Below are positions 29,331 through 56,021 of a stretch of DNA of 64,000 nt, piece after piece (positions within the stretch are counted from its first letter, which is position 1; the number at the start of each line of letters is the position of its first letter). The notes beneath the pieces were generated by a model. It did no database searches. It was not told the DNA's origin and saw only the letters and a program-made list of their open reading frames with translations. The stretch is from Hormiphora californensis (taxonomy: Eukaryota; Ctenophora; Tentaculata; Cydippida; Pleurobrachiidae). The translations under genes were made by a program, and so were the position numbers. The stretch spans positions 1,136,974 through 1,200,973 of the forward strand of contig CM035357.1 of NCBI GenBank assembly GCA_020137815.1, read 5' to 3'.

Positions 29331-29393
<63 letters not shown>
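29219..29393. repeat. Tandem ttacatgtgtttctctctctg units leading into (CT)n
   Basis: About five ~24-bp units (ttacatgtgtttctctctctg) grade into a pure CT run to 29393. The pyrimidine tract lies just upstream of a possible acceptor (ctgcactacag at 29430). Confidence 0.85.
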
Positions 29394-29396
<3 letters not shown>

Positions 29397-29436
29397 TTTG
29401 TCCCCTCACGGCTCATTGTCTGCACTACAGTAGGGC

Positions 29437-43607
<14,171 letters not shown>

Positions 43608-43655
43608 AGTGCGCTATGACGTCATAGCAGCCTTTAGGAGTGAAACATCTCCCCT

Positions 43656-43718
43656 CAAATCAAGATGACGTGTTGCGGCCAATCTTCCTCGGAAGAGCCT
43701 CAGGACTGATGATATTTG
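43656..43718 (+). promoter_or_regulatory. TXNRD: SECIS element (type II)
   Basis: The core ATGA (43665-43668) faces TGAT (43707-43710). Helix II pairs gtgttgcggc with gcctcaggac (8 of 10). An unpaired AA (43681-43682) is followed by a 6-bp mini-stem tcttcc/ggaaga, which defines the type II form. Helix I pairs caaat (43656) with atttg (43714). It recruits SBP2 and the Sec-specific elongation factor in animals. Confidence 0.9.
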
Positions 43719-44230
43719 TGTGTGGAGATTCACTCCGATCCAGCGATCCTCGACAGTGTGCGTGTGGTTTTTAGTGTTTGTTGCTATGGTAACCACCTTG
43801 GTAACCACCTTGGTAACCACCTGGGCTTCAACACTGAAACCTTTTACACTGAGGGTTGTTTTTTTTCTACTGTTGAACATATAGTTTATTGTGTATGTCT
43901 GTTCTAGTACGTGCCTTTTGTTGCACCGTTCCTCTGTTCTCAAGAGATGGCGATATATGACAGCAATATTTTAGTTTTTTTGCACCATGTGTGTTACCAT
44001 GGTTACCACTTGTTACCATGGTAACGTCTGTATGAGTGTTGTGTGTGGTAGAGCAGCCAAAACTGTCTGCTGTTTTTTAACGAGATATGTGTTCGGTTTT
44101 TCCTATAGATGATATACCCATGTGATACACGCCGTGATTTGTTTGCGTGTGATTACAGTTTCTAGTAGTGTACTGTGTGTGTAGCGTGAGTTACTGTTTG
44201 TAGAGATCAAATTTCTTAAGGAATTTCTCG

Positions 44231-44236
44231 AATAAA
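44231..44236 (+). terminator. TXNRD: Polyadenylation signal AATAAA
   Basis: Canonical hexamer about 630 bp after the stop codon. A duplicate is present in the tandem copy near 45914. Confidence 0.6.
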
Positions 44237-44982
44237 ATATGTTACTTTTTAATTGGATCTAACAACTACTAATATATCACGTGCCTATCCATGATTCACC
44301 ACTTACCAGACCCACACCAGGCCATTGCATTACCTCCATTTATTGATCCATTACCCTCTAACTTCCACCCCATCATTGCCCATGTAGCCCCACTATGTCC
44401 ACGCTGCTCCTAAGGATCTGTATAGGGTGCTACACCAGAAACTGCCTTCCCAAGAGATGGACGACAATCTATATGACATCTGTAATCCGCTGATGATGCA
44501 TGGTAAAGATCACATACACACTTCACATACACACACAGGTTATACACCTCGTCACAAGGTACTGTTAAAATTATCCAGTTCAAATTACATTTTATTGTTA
44601 TCATTATCAAGATCAAGGACCAAGAATCAATTTAAATATTGCCGAGGTTTTATCACAGTAACTAGGTCCAAGATGCAGGTCGAGAACAACAATTTTAAAA
44701 ATGAATTATTATGATGATGTTCGAGTTGGATGAATAAATTTCAGGCCGAGCTCGTCGCTCGACCTTGTAGTTTCACATTTCTCTTGAAGTTGTTTTCCAT
44801 CCGGGCACTGTTTTCATGTTCACGGAGTCTGTGTAATAGGGGGCATCCCGTCTCTCCAGGAAATAAATTTCAGTTTACTGTTATACTGATAGTGTTACAG
44901 GGAATTGGTCCTCAGGGAGAAATCTATGGAGAAATGGAATTTCTCTGGAGTAGGTTACAAATCAAAACACGAGTGTTTTCAA

Positions 44983-45772
44983 GGGGGGGTGCCGGCCAAT
45001 AATTAATGAGGATGAGGTCTTGTCCAGCGTTTTTCGAATTAATGAGGGCCCTCAAAAATCCTCAAAAATCCTCAAAAATCCTCAATAATCCTCAACAATT
45101 ATTTTATAGTTTTTACAAAAATTTTGACGATTACCCATATTATTGGGCATACACATTCCTTAATAGGAGTAAAACAGTTAGAAAATTTTCCCAGATACCC
45201 TGGTGATGGCCCTAAAAACATCCTCAAAAGTCCTCAAAATGAGGCGAAATCGTCAATGTAAATATGGGGTAAATTTGTGCTGCCTCCACTCTGGGACACT
45301 TTTTTTTAAATTTTGAAAAATTTATAAATGATTTATAAATGATTTCTAAAAATTTTCTAGACATTTATCTTACTAGGCAACAAAATCGTTGATTTTTGGG
45401 ACAAAGTTGGCCGCATATTTGACTGAAAATCGTATTCATCTAAAATTTTGAAAATTTGGGCACCGGGGTCTTGTCAAGCATGTGAAGTTAATAACTTTGC
45501 TAAAAGAAAGCAGTGCTTCAAGTGTGGGAAGCCAAAGAGCACAGGCAAGAGCACTTGAATTGATAATCAGTGCATTTTATATGTACCTCTAAAATATAAT
45601 CTATTATTGTTTTTTATCAGGCATTTGCTGTGTTTATGTTTAAATAGAACGAATAATTTTTGAGGATTTTTGAGGATTTTTGAGGATTTTTGAGGGCTTG
45701 TCCAGCAAATAATAAATGAGGATTTTTGAGGTGACCTCAAAAATCCTCATAAATTCCGGCCGGAACCCCCCC
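44983..45772. mobile_element. 790-bp DNA element with G7/C7 termini and 8-bp TSD
   Basis: It begins GGGGGGGTGCCGGCC and ends CCGGCCGGAACCCCCCC, and is flanked by GTTTTCAA at 44975-44982 and 45773-45780. Copy B of the host duplication shows the empty site (gagtgttttcaatgaatac). Subterminal arrays of tcctcaaaaa sit at both ends in inverted orientation. It carries a RanBP2-like finger fragment. The superfamily is uncertain; 8-bp duplications fit hAT or P. Confidence 0.88.
45441..45558 (+). pseudogene. RanBP2-type zinc finger fragment inside the 790-bp element
   Basis: The frame reads WAPGSCQACEVNNFAKRKQ followed by CFKCGKPKSTGKST and TGA. The W-x3-C-x2-C-x3-N-x6-C-x2-C spacing fits a RanBP2-type zinc ribbon and resembles the finger at 6282-6587. 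No start or upstream domain is preserved, so it is a captured or degraded fragment. Confidence 0.55.
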
Positions 45773-46692
45773 GTTTTCAATAAATACAATTGTTTCACTA
45801 GGGAACTATCATCCTTTGAAACTGATGATCTAGTTGGTTAGTTTCTAGTAGTGTACTGTGTGTGTAGCGTGAGTTACCGTTTGTAGAGATCAAATTTCTT
45901 AAGGAATTTCTCGAATAAAATATGTTACTTTTTAATTGGATCTAATAACTATATATCTCACGTGACTATATCCATGATTCACCACTTACCAGGCCCACAC
46001 CAGGCCATTGCATTACCTCCATTTATTGATCCATTACCCTCTAACTTCCACCCCATCATTGCCCATGTAGCCCCACTATGTCCACGCTGCTCCTAAGGAT
46101 CTGTATAGGGTGCTACACCAGAAACTGCCTTCCCAAGAGATGGACGACAATCTATATGACATCTGTAATCCGCTGATGATGCATGGTAAAGATCACAATA
46201 CACACTTCACCCACACAGGTTATACACCTCGTCACAAGGTACTGTTAAAACTATATCCAGTTCACATTACATTTTATTGTTATCATTATCAAGATCAAGG
46301 ACCAAGAATCAATTTAAATATTGCCGAGGTTTTATCACAGTAACTAGGTCCAAGATGCAGGTCGAGACATGAATTATTATGATAATATTCGAGTTTGATG
46401 AATAAATTTCAGGCCGAGCTCGTCGCTCGACCTTGTAGTTTCACATTTCTCTTGAAGTTGTTTTCCATCCGTGCACTGTTTTCATGGTCACGGGGCATCC
46501 CGTCTCTCCAGGAAATAAATTTCAGTTTACTGTGCTGATTGTGTTACAGGGAATTGATCCTCAGGGAGAAATCTATGGAGAAATGGAATTTCTCCGGAGT
46601 AGGTTACAAATCAAAACAAGAGTGTTTTCAATGAATACAATTGTTTCACTAGGGAACTATCATCCTTTGAAACTGATGATCTAGTTGGTTAG

Positions 46693-47758
46693 CTCAGCTA
46701 CCCAATATATGTTCCAGGTTCCTCCGCCCCCTTTACTTCCTTCCCCCTGAGGAGTTGTACTTCCCCATGAAATACTCCAAGTATTCTGATCATAGATTTA
46801 GTCGTTTTAACAAATACGGCTCTTCCTCCACTTCATTTTCAAGTCACTGTCATCGATTATTGCCGATAAATTCCGCCGTTTAATTCTACCGTCATTTATG
46901 TCAGAATCACTGTCACTTTTGTCAGTGTCACTTGTGTCAGTGTCACATTGCATGTGTCAGTGTCACTTGTGTCAGTGTCAGCTAGGTGTGTCTGTGAGAC
47001 AGTTATATATATAACCTTATGTACCTTCTTGCCTAGCTCGTACCTTCAAAGACGAAAACGTCTGGGCTAGACCTCGGTCCAACCCATGATCCTTATTAGC
47101 TCGTCATATGAATGTTAAGATATAATACATTCCAATTTTTACAGCGCTTCCTTACCTTCGGCGGTCTTCAGGGGATCCTTCTTAGACATGTCTTAATATG
47201 TAGCATATTTGTAGCAATGTATAGGGGAGGGGAAGGAGGGGAGGCACCATTACGGGGGCTGTTGCCACTGTAGAACATGTTTGCAGTGCCCGTTAAGCTA
47301 CAGAAATATTATGAGTAGTGCCCGGTGCCCGGATATTGCAAATACCCAAGAGATCAATGCCCTTAATTTGGCAGCAAATTATCTCCGTCCATTCCATGAG
47401 CCTTATTAGCTCGTCGTCAGGAATGAGTTTCATTTCTAAAAATAATGGTGGAAATGTGGTAGGTGGCCGGTGGGTGAGAGTGGTGGATGAAATTAACTGT
47501 GAAAAGTACCTTCAAAGACGAAAAGGTCTGGTATGGTATATGTTCTACTGGCTAGACCCAACCTTTACCGGCTTCAGGTTCACCAGGAGTGGTTGCATCG
47601 GCCAGCCAGTCATGAATGGCTGAGACTTTTTCCTTCTTTCTATAATGTATGCTTCCTCAATCCTCACTATTTTCCTTACTATCAGTACCACTTTCGTAGG
47701 AGCTAGCACAAAATGCAGAACTACACGGATTTGGTCGCTTGGAAAAACACTAAAAATA
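46693..47758. other. No gene recognised; short tandem repeats
   Basis: A gtgtcagtgtcactt tandem lies at ~46915-46980. The phrase accttcaaagacgaaaa occurs twice (47042, 47507), as does ccttattagctcgtc (47091, 47400), showing an old duplication. The open frame at 47318-47623 spans these repeats and has no recognised motif. Confidence 0.4.
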
Positions 47759-47760
47759 TA

Positions 47761-47932
47761 CAGTCGGACCCCGATTTACCGGGCCCCGATTTACCGGAAC
47801 CCCGATTTACCGGGAGGATAAACTTCCCCCGATATAGGAAATTAGCGGTATTTGACCCCGATATACCGGGTACCCCAATTTACCGGGCAAAACCCTTTCC
47901 CCCGAGCATCCCGGTAAATCGGGGTCCGACTG
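47761..47932. mobile_element. 172-bp TA-flanked MITE (CAGTCGGACCCCGATTTACC ends)
   Basis: TIRs CAGTCGGACCCCGATTTACC and the complement are flanked by TA (47759-60, 47933-34). Internal ccgatttaccggg words are repeated five times. The CAGT start and TA target fit the Tc1/mariner-pogo group. Confidence 0.88.
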
Positions 47933-48006
47933 TATACACAATGGTATTTACAATGGCAATTTACAATTTTATATTATTAAAAGCATAGGTAAAATCCTCA
48001 CCATTA

Positions 48007-48239
48007 AAGTCGGATTTTTTAATCAAGGGACAGGGGGGGTCTTTTTGACCTTTTTTCAAACGCGCATATCTCCGGTTCCTGATGAGATAGAGACTTGGAA
48101 TTTGGAGGTTAGGAAGATCATGCCAAGTTCTTCATAACCTTCACATTTCAAGTCTTTATCTTATCAGGAACCGGAGATATGCACGTTTGAAATAACGTCA
48201 GAAGGACCCCCCCTGTCCCTTGAGTAAAAAATTCGACTT
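48007..48239. mobile_element. MITE-233 family, copy 2 (233 bp, TA target)
   Basis: Ends AAGTCGGATTTTTTAATCAA and TTGAGTAAAAAATTCGACTT are flanked by TA. The inner arms contain atatctccggttcctgatga and tatcaggaaccggagatat. It is the same design as 28428 and 51055. Confidence 0.85.
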
Positions 48240-48287
48240 TATAATCTTTCATTGTCCTGTTGTTTCTTGACCCACGTATACTGTATA

Positions 48288-49144
48288 CGGCAAAAAAAAT
48301 CCCCCCCTAGACCACCATAGTTGCCGATGTGGTGGAGAGCTGTAACTTGGCAGGGTTGCTCCACTATGTCTATCTTGATCCTGACAGAAAAATCAGAGCT
48401 CTAGCTCAAAATTCATTTTTTTGATAGGAATGAACATTGTCATTCATTCCAAGAAAAAATTTTTTCGGTCCAGAATTCAAGCAATTATCTTTGGCCATCG
48501 ATTAGCTTTCCAATGTGACCAAGATCATCTAAATTGGGCAACCACAAGAGACACAGTGTCATGTTTCTTAAAGTTAGTCAGGTCATGTGATCTTCACCGA
48601 ATCGTTGATTATCCGGGATTGCTAATCGAGCCAATGGGCAGAGGAATCTCGTATCACGGCCGCTAATGAGGTATGTGTACCAATACAGGGTAATGTGATT
48701 CGAGGAAAGAGGACATTTATCAAAGAGCTACAGATCTCATGACCAATCAGCATCGTCATCCCTCATTAGTAGCCGTGATACGTGATTCTCTACCACTTAG
48801 ACCGATTCGTAATACTGAACACTCAACGATTCGGTGAAGATCACATGACCTGACTAACTTTAAGAAACATGACACTGTGTCTCTTGTGGTTGCCCAATTT
48901 AGATGATCTTGGTCACATTGGAAAGCTAATCGATGGCCAAAGATAATTGCTTGAATTCTGGACCGAAAATATTTTTTTCTTGGAATGAATGACAATGTTC
49001 ATTCCTATCAAAAAAATGAATTTTGAGCTAGAGCTCTGATTTTTCTGTCAGGATCAAGATAGACATAGTGGAGCAACCCTGCCAAGTTACAGCTCTCCAC
49101 CACATCGGCAACTATGGTGGTCTAGGGGGGGGATTTTTTTGCCG
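48288..49144. mobile_element. ~860-bp palindromic element
   Basis: The arms start cggcaaaaaaaatccccccc and end with the complement, and are near-perfect over ~370 bp each (e.g. ccatagttgccgatgtggtg and its complement). The centre lies near 48710. The left flank has TA and the right CA; tatactgta occurs on both sides (48278, 49152). The target site is therefore unresolved. Confidence 0.75.
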
Positions 49145-49202
49145 CACACGGTATACTGTACATAAAGGCTCAATTTTAAAATGGTAAAGGAGAGTCTCAC
49201 TC

Positions 49203-49654
49203 TTAAACATATCGGAGAACTAACGAAAGCTGATTGTGTCCAGTTAAGTCAGTTGTTTCGTCTGCCAGAATAGAAAAGAAGGGAGCTTCCAAAACTTCAG
49301 ATTTTATTTCTGCTAGGACAGCTTCTGCAGTTATCTTAATGAGCTCGTTCTGGATATCCCCAGAGACCTTAATCCTATCCTAGAGGGGACGCTCCACCTC
49401 CATCAGCCTGAGAGTATCTCTGAAGCACCCCTGATTCACTGAATCATCCGTCTCTGTGTTTCCCCGAAATGCCAGCCCGTGTATTCCCAAATACTTCAGG
49501 ATAAAATGTGTTCTTGCTGCTCATCTACTTCTTCATAAAACTTGCCAAGAATTTCCTTTTTGCTTTTGTGTGGGCATTTGTTCAGTATCTCTGACTTCTT
49601 GTTTAGGACGTTTCTTGTAGTCATGATACTGTTCTTTTCTACCAGACGGATCTG
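49203..49654 (-). pseudogene. hAT-family transposase remnant (DUF4371-like)
   Basis: On the minus strand the sequence reads KKEILGKFYEEVDEQQEH, then in the next frame LKYLGIHGLAFRGNTETDDS, GCFRDTLRLMEVE, a TAG, then DIQNELIKITAEAVLAEIKS and APFFSILADETTDLTGHNQL before TAA. The L-G-x-x-G-L-A-F-R-G-N and F-F-S-I-L-A-D-E-T-T-D blocks are hallmarks of the DUF4371/ZMYM1-like branch of hAT transposases; the Asp in ADETTD belongs to the RNase-H-fold active site. A frameshift and two stops make it inactive. It is a plausible relic of a source for the 8-bp-TSD MITEs seen here. Confidence 0.8.
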
Positions 49655-50275
49655 TAACCAATTGAAGTCAAAAGAAAGTGGTAGAAATGAGTCTTGCGGA
49701 CAGTGCTCAATCCAGCGCGGCGATTGGAGAGCTTGTTACGAAAGAATGATCAATGATGATAATATTGTTTACTAAAACTAAACATTTGCACCATAAAAGT
49801 ATTCTTATTCCTCGTTAATTGAAGGGCGATAGTCCATCACCCCGATTACTTCCAGGAAGTTTTCTAGTCTTCTCAAATTAATGGTTGTGATAGTTTTGGG
49901 AATGACATTGATCAATAAGATGGGTCACGGTACAACACAAAACGGTGAGAGAATCAAGAGAGGGGAAATCGGAAAACGTGATGAAAACGATCCAAAAGCT
50001 TCGTGAAAAAGTCAGTGACAACACTGGGCCAAAAGATGTTACATGCCTAAAATGTTAAGACACACAAAGATGATTAAGAATTAAGATTAAAGATAAGCAA
50101 AAACTAAAATTAAAAGAGTGCTAAAAATGAATGGGTCACTATAACAAACAATTTAAAATTCACATGGTCATTGGTCAAGTACTATTTTACATACCTACTA
50201 AGTATGTGTACTAATGAAAGATGTAAAATGGTAAAATACAAAATAAAATTACCAAAAAGATAAAATAGGTAAATA

Positions 50276-50311
50276 CAGTGGGACCCCGATTTAGTGGGGT
50301 CTTTTGTTTTT
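50276..50311. mobile_element. Solo terminus of a CAGTGGGACCCCGATTTA element
   Basis: A TA-flanked cagtgggaccccgatttag resembles the TIR of the MITE at 47761, but no partner end is visible, so it is a truncated copy. Confidence 0.55.
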
Positions 50312-50650
50312 TGAGAAAGCATTTCAAGTTTCCCCCCTGTTCGAGATGAAATTTATACATCTTTGCAGACTCTTGTTGCTCAAAGATAGCCGACTGTGGG
50401 GTGCTTCGTGTGAGTAAATCAGCACTATCAACTAGTCGGTTTGTGGTTACTAATTTTCCTCTCATCCTATCGAGTTCTTCGACGGATGTTTTGATAGCCT
50501 CTGCTTTTGCTCCTGTCTTTATTCTCGAGATTGCTAACCGCTGTGTTCTGGAAGTTCTGGGGTCTCCATTCTGGCTGCTGACATTGCTAGACAATCGGCC
50601 CGCTCATTGCCATCGATCCCCGTGTGAGCCGCACTCTCGTTTCCCCAACT
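50312..50650 (-). pseudogene. Non-LTR retrotransposon RNase H fragment and adjoining frame
   Basis: At ~50548-50650 the minus strand encodes SAAHTGIDGNERADCLAMSA followed by ARMETPELPE, matching the H-x-G-I-x-G-N-E-x-A-D-x-L-A motif of RNase H domains in I/Jockey-type LINEs. An overlapping frame from 50594 to 50311 (TQRLAISRIKTGAKAEAIKT, then RGKLVTTNRLVDSADLLTRS) is also protein-like and may be a neighbouring domain joined by a frameshift. It is cut off at the solo MITE end. Confidence 0.55.
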
Positions 50651-51054
50651 CTATATATTAAATCACTCTGGAAATCGACAGATAAAATGTGATGAAAATG
50701 ATGCATAAGATGCAAAATGGTAAAATACAAAATCAAAAATAGGTAAAAACTAAAAATAGTCCGAAAAAGTAAATTGATATGAAAGGGATTAAAAACTGCA
50801 AACGAGTTAAACTTCTCTTCACCCTGATCTCTCCCTCTCTCCCTCTCTTACCTTACGTAAATTAGTGCCTAGAGCTAGGCATCGTCAATCGTCATCCTAT
50901 ACATTTGGCCCTTCCTGTAAGCCGTTAGTCTGCTATGTATGACTGGGGTAGGATAGATCTTCAGGGGCTCAGGGGTGGCTAGAACTGAAAAGAATTGATA
51001 TTAGGGAAAAGTCGCATCACCACCATAGTTACGGGATATAACCTGCAGACAGTA
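50651..51054. other. No gene recognised
   Basis: AT-rich sequence with short near-repeats of gatgcaaaatggtaaaatac (50215 and 50708 areas) flanking the retroelement fragment. Confidence 0.4.
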
Positions 51055-51287
51055 AAGTCCAATTTTTTATTTAAGCGACAGGCCGCCGCGCATCAAAATG
51101 CAGCGCTTGAAATCGATTTCCGGTTCCTGATAAGCTAGCGAATTTTTCTTGGTGCCATTGGAAAGATAAAATTTTTATCTTTCCAACGCAACCAGGATCA
51201 AGTCTTTATCTCATCAGGAACCGGAGATATGATCAATTAACCAATTGTGTGCGCGGCGGCCTGTCGCTTAAATAAAAAATTCGACTA
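51055..51287. mobile_element. MITE-233 family, copy 3 (233 bp, TA target)
   Basis: Ends AAGTCCAATTTTTTATTTAA and TTAAATAAAAAATTCGACTA are flanked by TA (51053-54, 51288-89). The core is preserved in both arms (tttccggttcctgata; tcatcaggaaccggagatat), while the subterminal part (cgacaggccgccgcg) differs from copy 2. Confidence 0.85.
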
Positions 51288-51321
51288 TACCCTGCTGCTG
51301 CAGTGAGCCCTCTGTTAACCA

Positions 51322-51329
51322 GTATATAA
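51322..51329 (+). promoter_or_regulatory. TATA box-like element
   Basis: Tatataat about 60 bp upstream of the ATG at 51385, giving a plausible start of transcription near 51352. Confidence 0.4.
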
Positions 51330-51384
51330 TGAGGCCTGCAGCATGTGCAAGCTAGTCATCACTGCCACCTCGTTGTAATTTACT

Positions 51385-52011
51385 ATGCCCGTTGACCGTG
51401 GAGCTCGTATCCAGGCCTTGAAACAGAGATACAAAGAGAGACAGCTGCAGAGAGCGGAACGATGGTCCAACTGGAAGGCGGGGGTTGTCGAGGAAATGAT
51501 GACCCTACAGATCCACACAAAGGAGAAACTATTGACAAGGTTTACAGACACTAAGATGATGATTGAACTTGTTACTGATAGGATATCTGAGACAACCTTA
51601 GAGCTGAAGGCCTCTGTGAATTCTGCCTGCTCTAAAGCATCGGACATGGTCGATAATGTAGTTGAAGGGTTTTCTTCAGATGTTCAGAAGGCATCGGATT
51701 CCTTGGAGGAGATTGGTGAATCAATACACGCACACGGGGCCGTATCAGCAGAACTGACACAAAACCAAGTAGCGGACCTATCCGATGACATTCATGAAAA
51801 TCTGAATTCTCTTCGTAGAAACTTTAAAGACTTTTCCCTTCATGAATCGTTTTGTGATGCGATTGAACCGAGTGAGGGTAATAGTGATTCAGAAGAAATT
51901 ACAGGGACGTTATTTACTGTTGTTGATGATGTTGAGTCTGAGGTTTTGGAAGATGACAATACGGTTTCCTCCGATTTAGTTTCATTTGATTTGAAGTCTT
52001 CGACTTTATGA
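51385..52011 (+). CDS. Intact intronless ORF, 208 aa, unknown helical acidic protein
   Basis: ATG at 51385, preceded by a TATA-like box, starts MPVDRGARIQALKQRYKERQ. Residues ~8-110 are rich in Glu/Lys/Gln with few helix breakers (LQRAERWSNWKAGVVEEMMT; IELVTDRISETTLELKASVN), suggesting a coiled coil. The C-terminal ~70 residues are Ser/Asp/Glu-rich (GNSDSEEITGTLFTVVDDVE). No signal peptide, membrane segment or known domain was recognised. It is the only long plus-strand frame in this half of the window without low complexity or stops, so it is likely a real gene or a recent retrocopy. Confidence 0.6.
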   Translation: MPVDRGARIQALKQRYKERQLQRAERWSNWKAGVVEEMMTLQIHTKEKLLTRFTDTKMMIELVTDRISETTLELKASVNSACSKASDMVDNVVEGFSSDVQKASDSLEEIGESIHAHGAVSAELTQNQVADLSDDIHENLNSLRRNFKDFSLHESFCDAIEPSEGNSDSEEITGTLFTVVDDVESEVLEDDNTVSSDLVSFDLKSSTL

Positions 52012-52470
52012 TTCAACAACTAACAAGTGTGTACTCCAATTTTCGGATTTGGTTTTGGGAAAACAGTAAAATCATCAACCCTTTTGGTTTTGTCACTCTC
52101 CAGTTTTACCGACAGATTTTACCACAAAACATCGACAACTTTCCTACTTATTTCATAGCCATTAGACCACCAGACCACTAAAATACTATAGTCTCGAGTA
52201 GATTTCTCAGAAGATAAATCCTGCCCACTTCCTATCTACCGCCTTCAGAGGGAGATCTCTCACTCTCTCTAATTCCCTCATTTTTCAGCCAGGCCGGATA
52301 TAATGTGAGTCTCAGAGCTGCGGTCCTGATTACAGCATTTGAGAATTGTGTAAATTACTTCGTTCCGCTTCTCTCTCCTATCTCTCCCCGCCCTCTTTCA
52401 CGTTGTAGCTCTCTTTCTCTAACTCTACCCTCTCTCTATATCCGTAATGTGTCGTAGATTCGAATTGTTT

Positions 52471-52471
52471 C

Positions 52472-52538
<67 letters not shown>
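52471..52538. repeat. (CT)n microsatellite
   Basis: A ~68-bp pure CT run. Confidence 0.92.
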
Positions 52539-52547
<9 letters not shown>

Positions 52548-52744
52548 TTCTCGCTCTGAACCGCACAGATTTTAGACGTCAGCTTGGGCTCCTTTATGCC
52601 TAAACTCTCTCTGAACTTAATTTTACAAGTACCTGGGAATACGGTTAGCTTTCCTTTATAAACGCTGTATTATTTCCCTGATCTGTGCTGGGCACTGGCT
52701 ATTTTTAGCCCGGGCTAAGTTAGTTCTAATGTGGACATTGTTTC

Positions 52745-52804
52745 GAGGTGAGAGTGAGAGCAGGGAGGAGAGAGAGGGAGAGAGCGAGATAAAGAGAGAG
52801 CGAG

Positions 52805-52838
<34 letters not shown>

Positions 52839-52972
52839 GATAAAGAGAGAGAGAGAGAGATAAAGAGAGAGAGAGTGAGATAAAGAGGGAGAGAGCGAGA
52901 TAAAGAGAGAGAGCGAGATAAAGAGAGAGAGAGAGAGAGAGAGAGAGTGAGAGCGAGATAAAGAGAGAGCAG
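52745..52972. repeat. GA-rich tandem array (gagagagcgagataaa)
   Basis: About a dozen variable units mix (GA)n with gcgagataaa. Confidence 0.88.
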
Positions 52973-53221
52973 ACCTTTTCTATTGCCACAACAGACAATA
53001 CCATCTTGTGTCTGTTGATCTCAGCAGCTTGTATTATACGTGTCCAGTCAACCCTCTCCAGCCCTTTCCATCAATTGTATTGTCGGAAAAATAAATTCTT
53101 GGTGTTGTTATTATGCATGTTGTTTATCGGACTTGGAGAGCTAGAGAGTTATTTCCCTGCTAAGCATTAGTTGATCGATTGTCAGCTCTGTTGAAAATCC
53201 GTGCTCTTTTAGATTTTATCC

Positions 53222-53404
53222 TTACTCCTTCATAAACACGGATTTCGGCCTTGTCCGTTTGAGGAGCCGGCACCTACCCAGGAGTTCGTTCCGTGTGTTT
53301 AGACATCCTCCTTTTGTTATCCATTTCAGAATATCCTCCTTCTCCGATAGGCACAGGTCGAACCTTCCACTGCCTCCGCTGTTGCCGGCTTGACTATCTT
53401 CCAT
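53222..53404 (-). CDS. Hypothetical 60-aa frame or first exon
   Basis: The minus-strand ATG at 53404 has an acceptable context (gtttcatgg). The product reads MEDSQAGNSGGSGRFDLCLS then EKEDILKWITKGGCLNTRNE. A possible donor (CTCCTGG|gtaggt) lies near 53274. No family is recognised. Confidence 0.3.
   Translation of the reverse strand: MEDSQAGNSGGSGRFDLCLSEKEDILKWITKGGCLNTRNELLGRCRLLKRTRPKSVFMKE

Positions 53405-56021
<2,617 letters not shown>

Larger units (their letters stand above)
43608..44250 (+). other. TXNRD: TXNRD 3' untranslated region
   Basis: The 3' UTR contains the SECIS, three tandem ggtaaccacctt units (43789-43830) and further ggttaccatggtaac-like words near 43995-44025. A poly(A) signal AATAAA lies at 44231-44236, so the transcript should end near 44250. 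Confidence 0.7.
44158..46692. repeat. Tandem duplication of the TXNRD 3' end and downstream DNA
   Basis: Copy A (44158-45840, interrupted by a 790-bp insertion) and copy B (45841-46692) both start gtttctagtagtgtactgtg and end gatgatctagttggttag. Copies differ by scattered substitutions and small indels (e.g. gatcacatacacacttc versus gatcacaatacacacttc). Both carry the poly(A) signal. Open frames starting LHQKLPSQEMDDNLYDICNP occur in both but show no family match. Confidence 0.88.
52012..53221. other. No gene; CT and GA microsatellites
   Basis: A (CT)n run lies at 52471-52538 and a GA-rich array (gagagagcgagataaa units) at 52745-52972. Open frames over these encode only Arg-Glu or Leu-Ser repeats. 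Confidence 0.7.

Noticed and set aside
44427-46343. Duplicated open frames starting LHQKLPSQEMDD as a gene pair
   Set aside because: They lie in the duplicated 3' flank of thioredoxin reductase, diverge by frameshift in their second half, and show no recognised motif.
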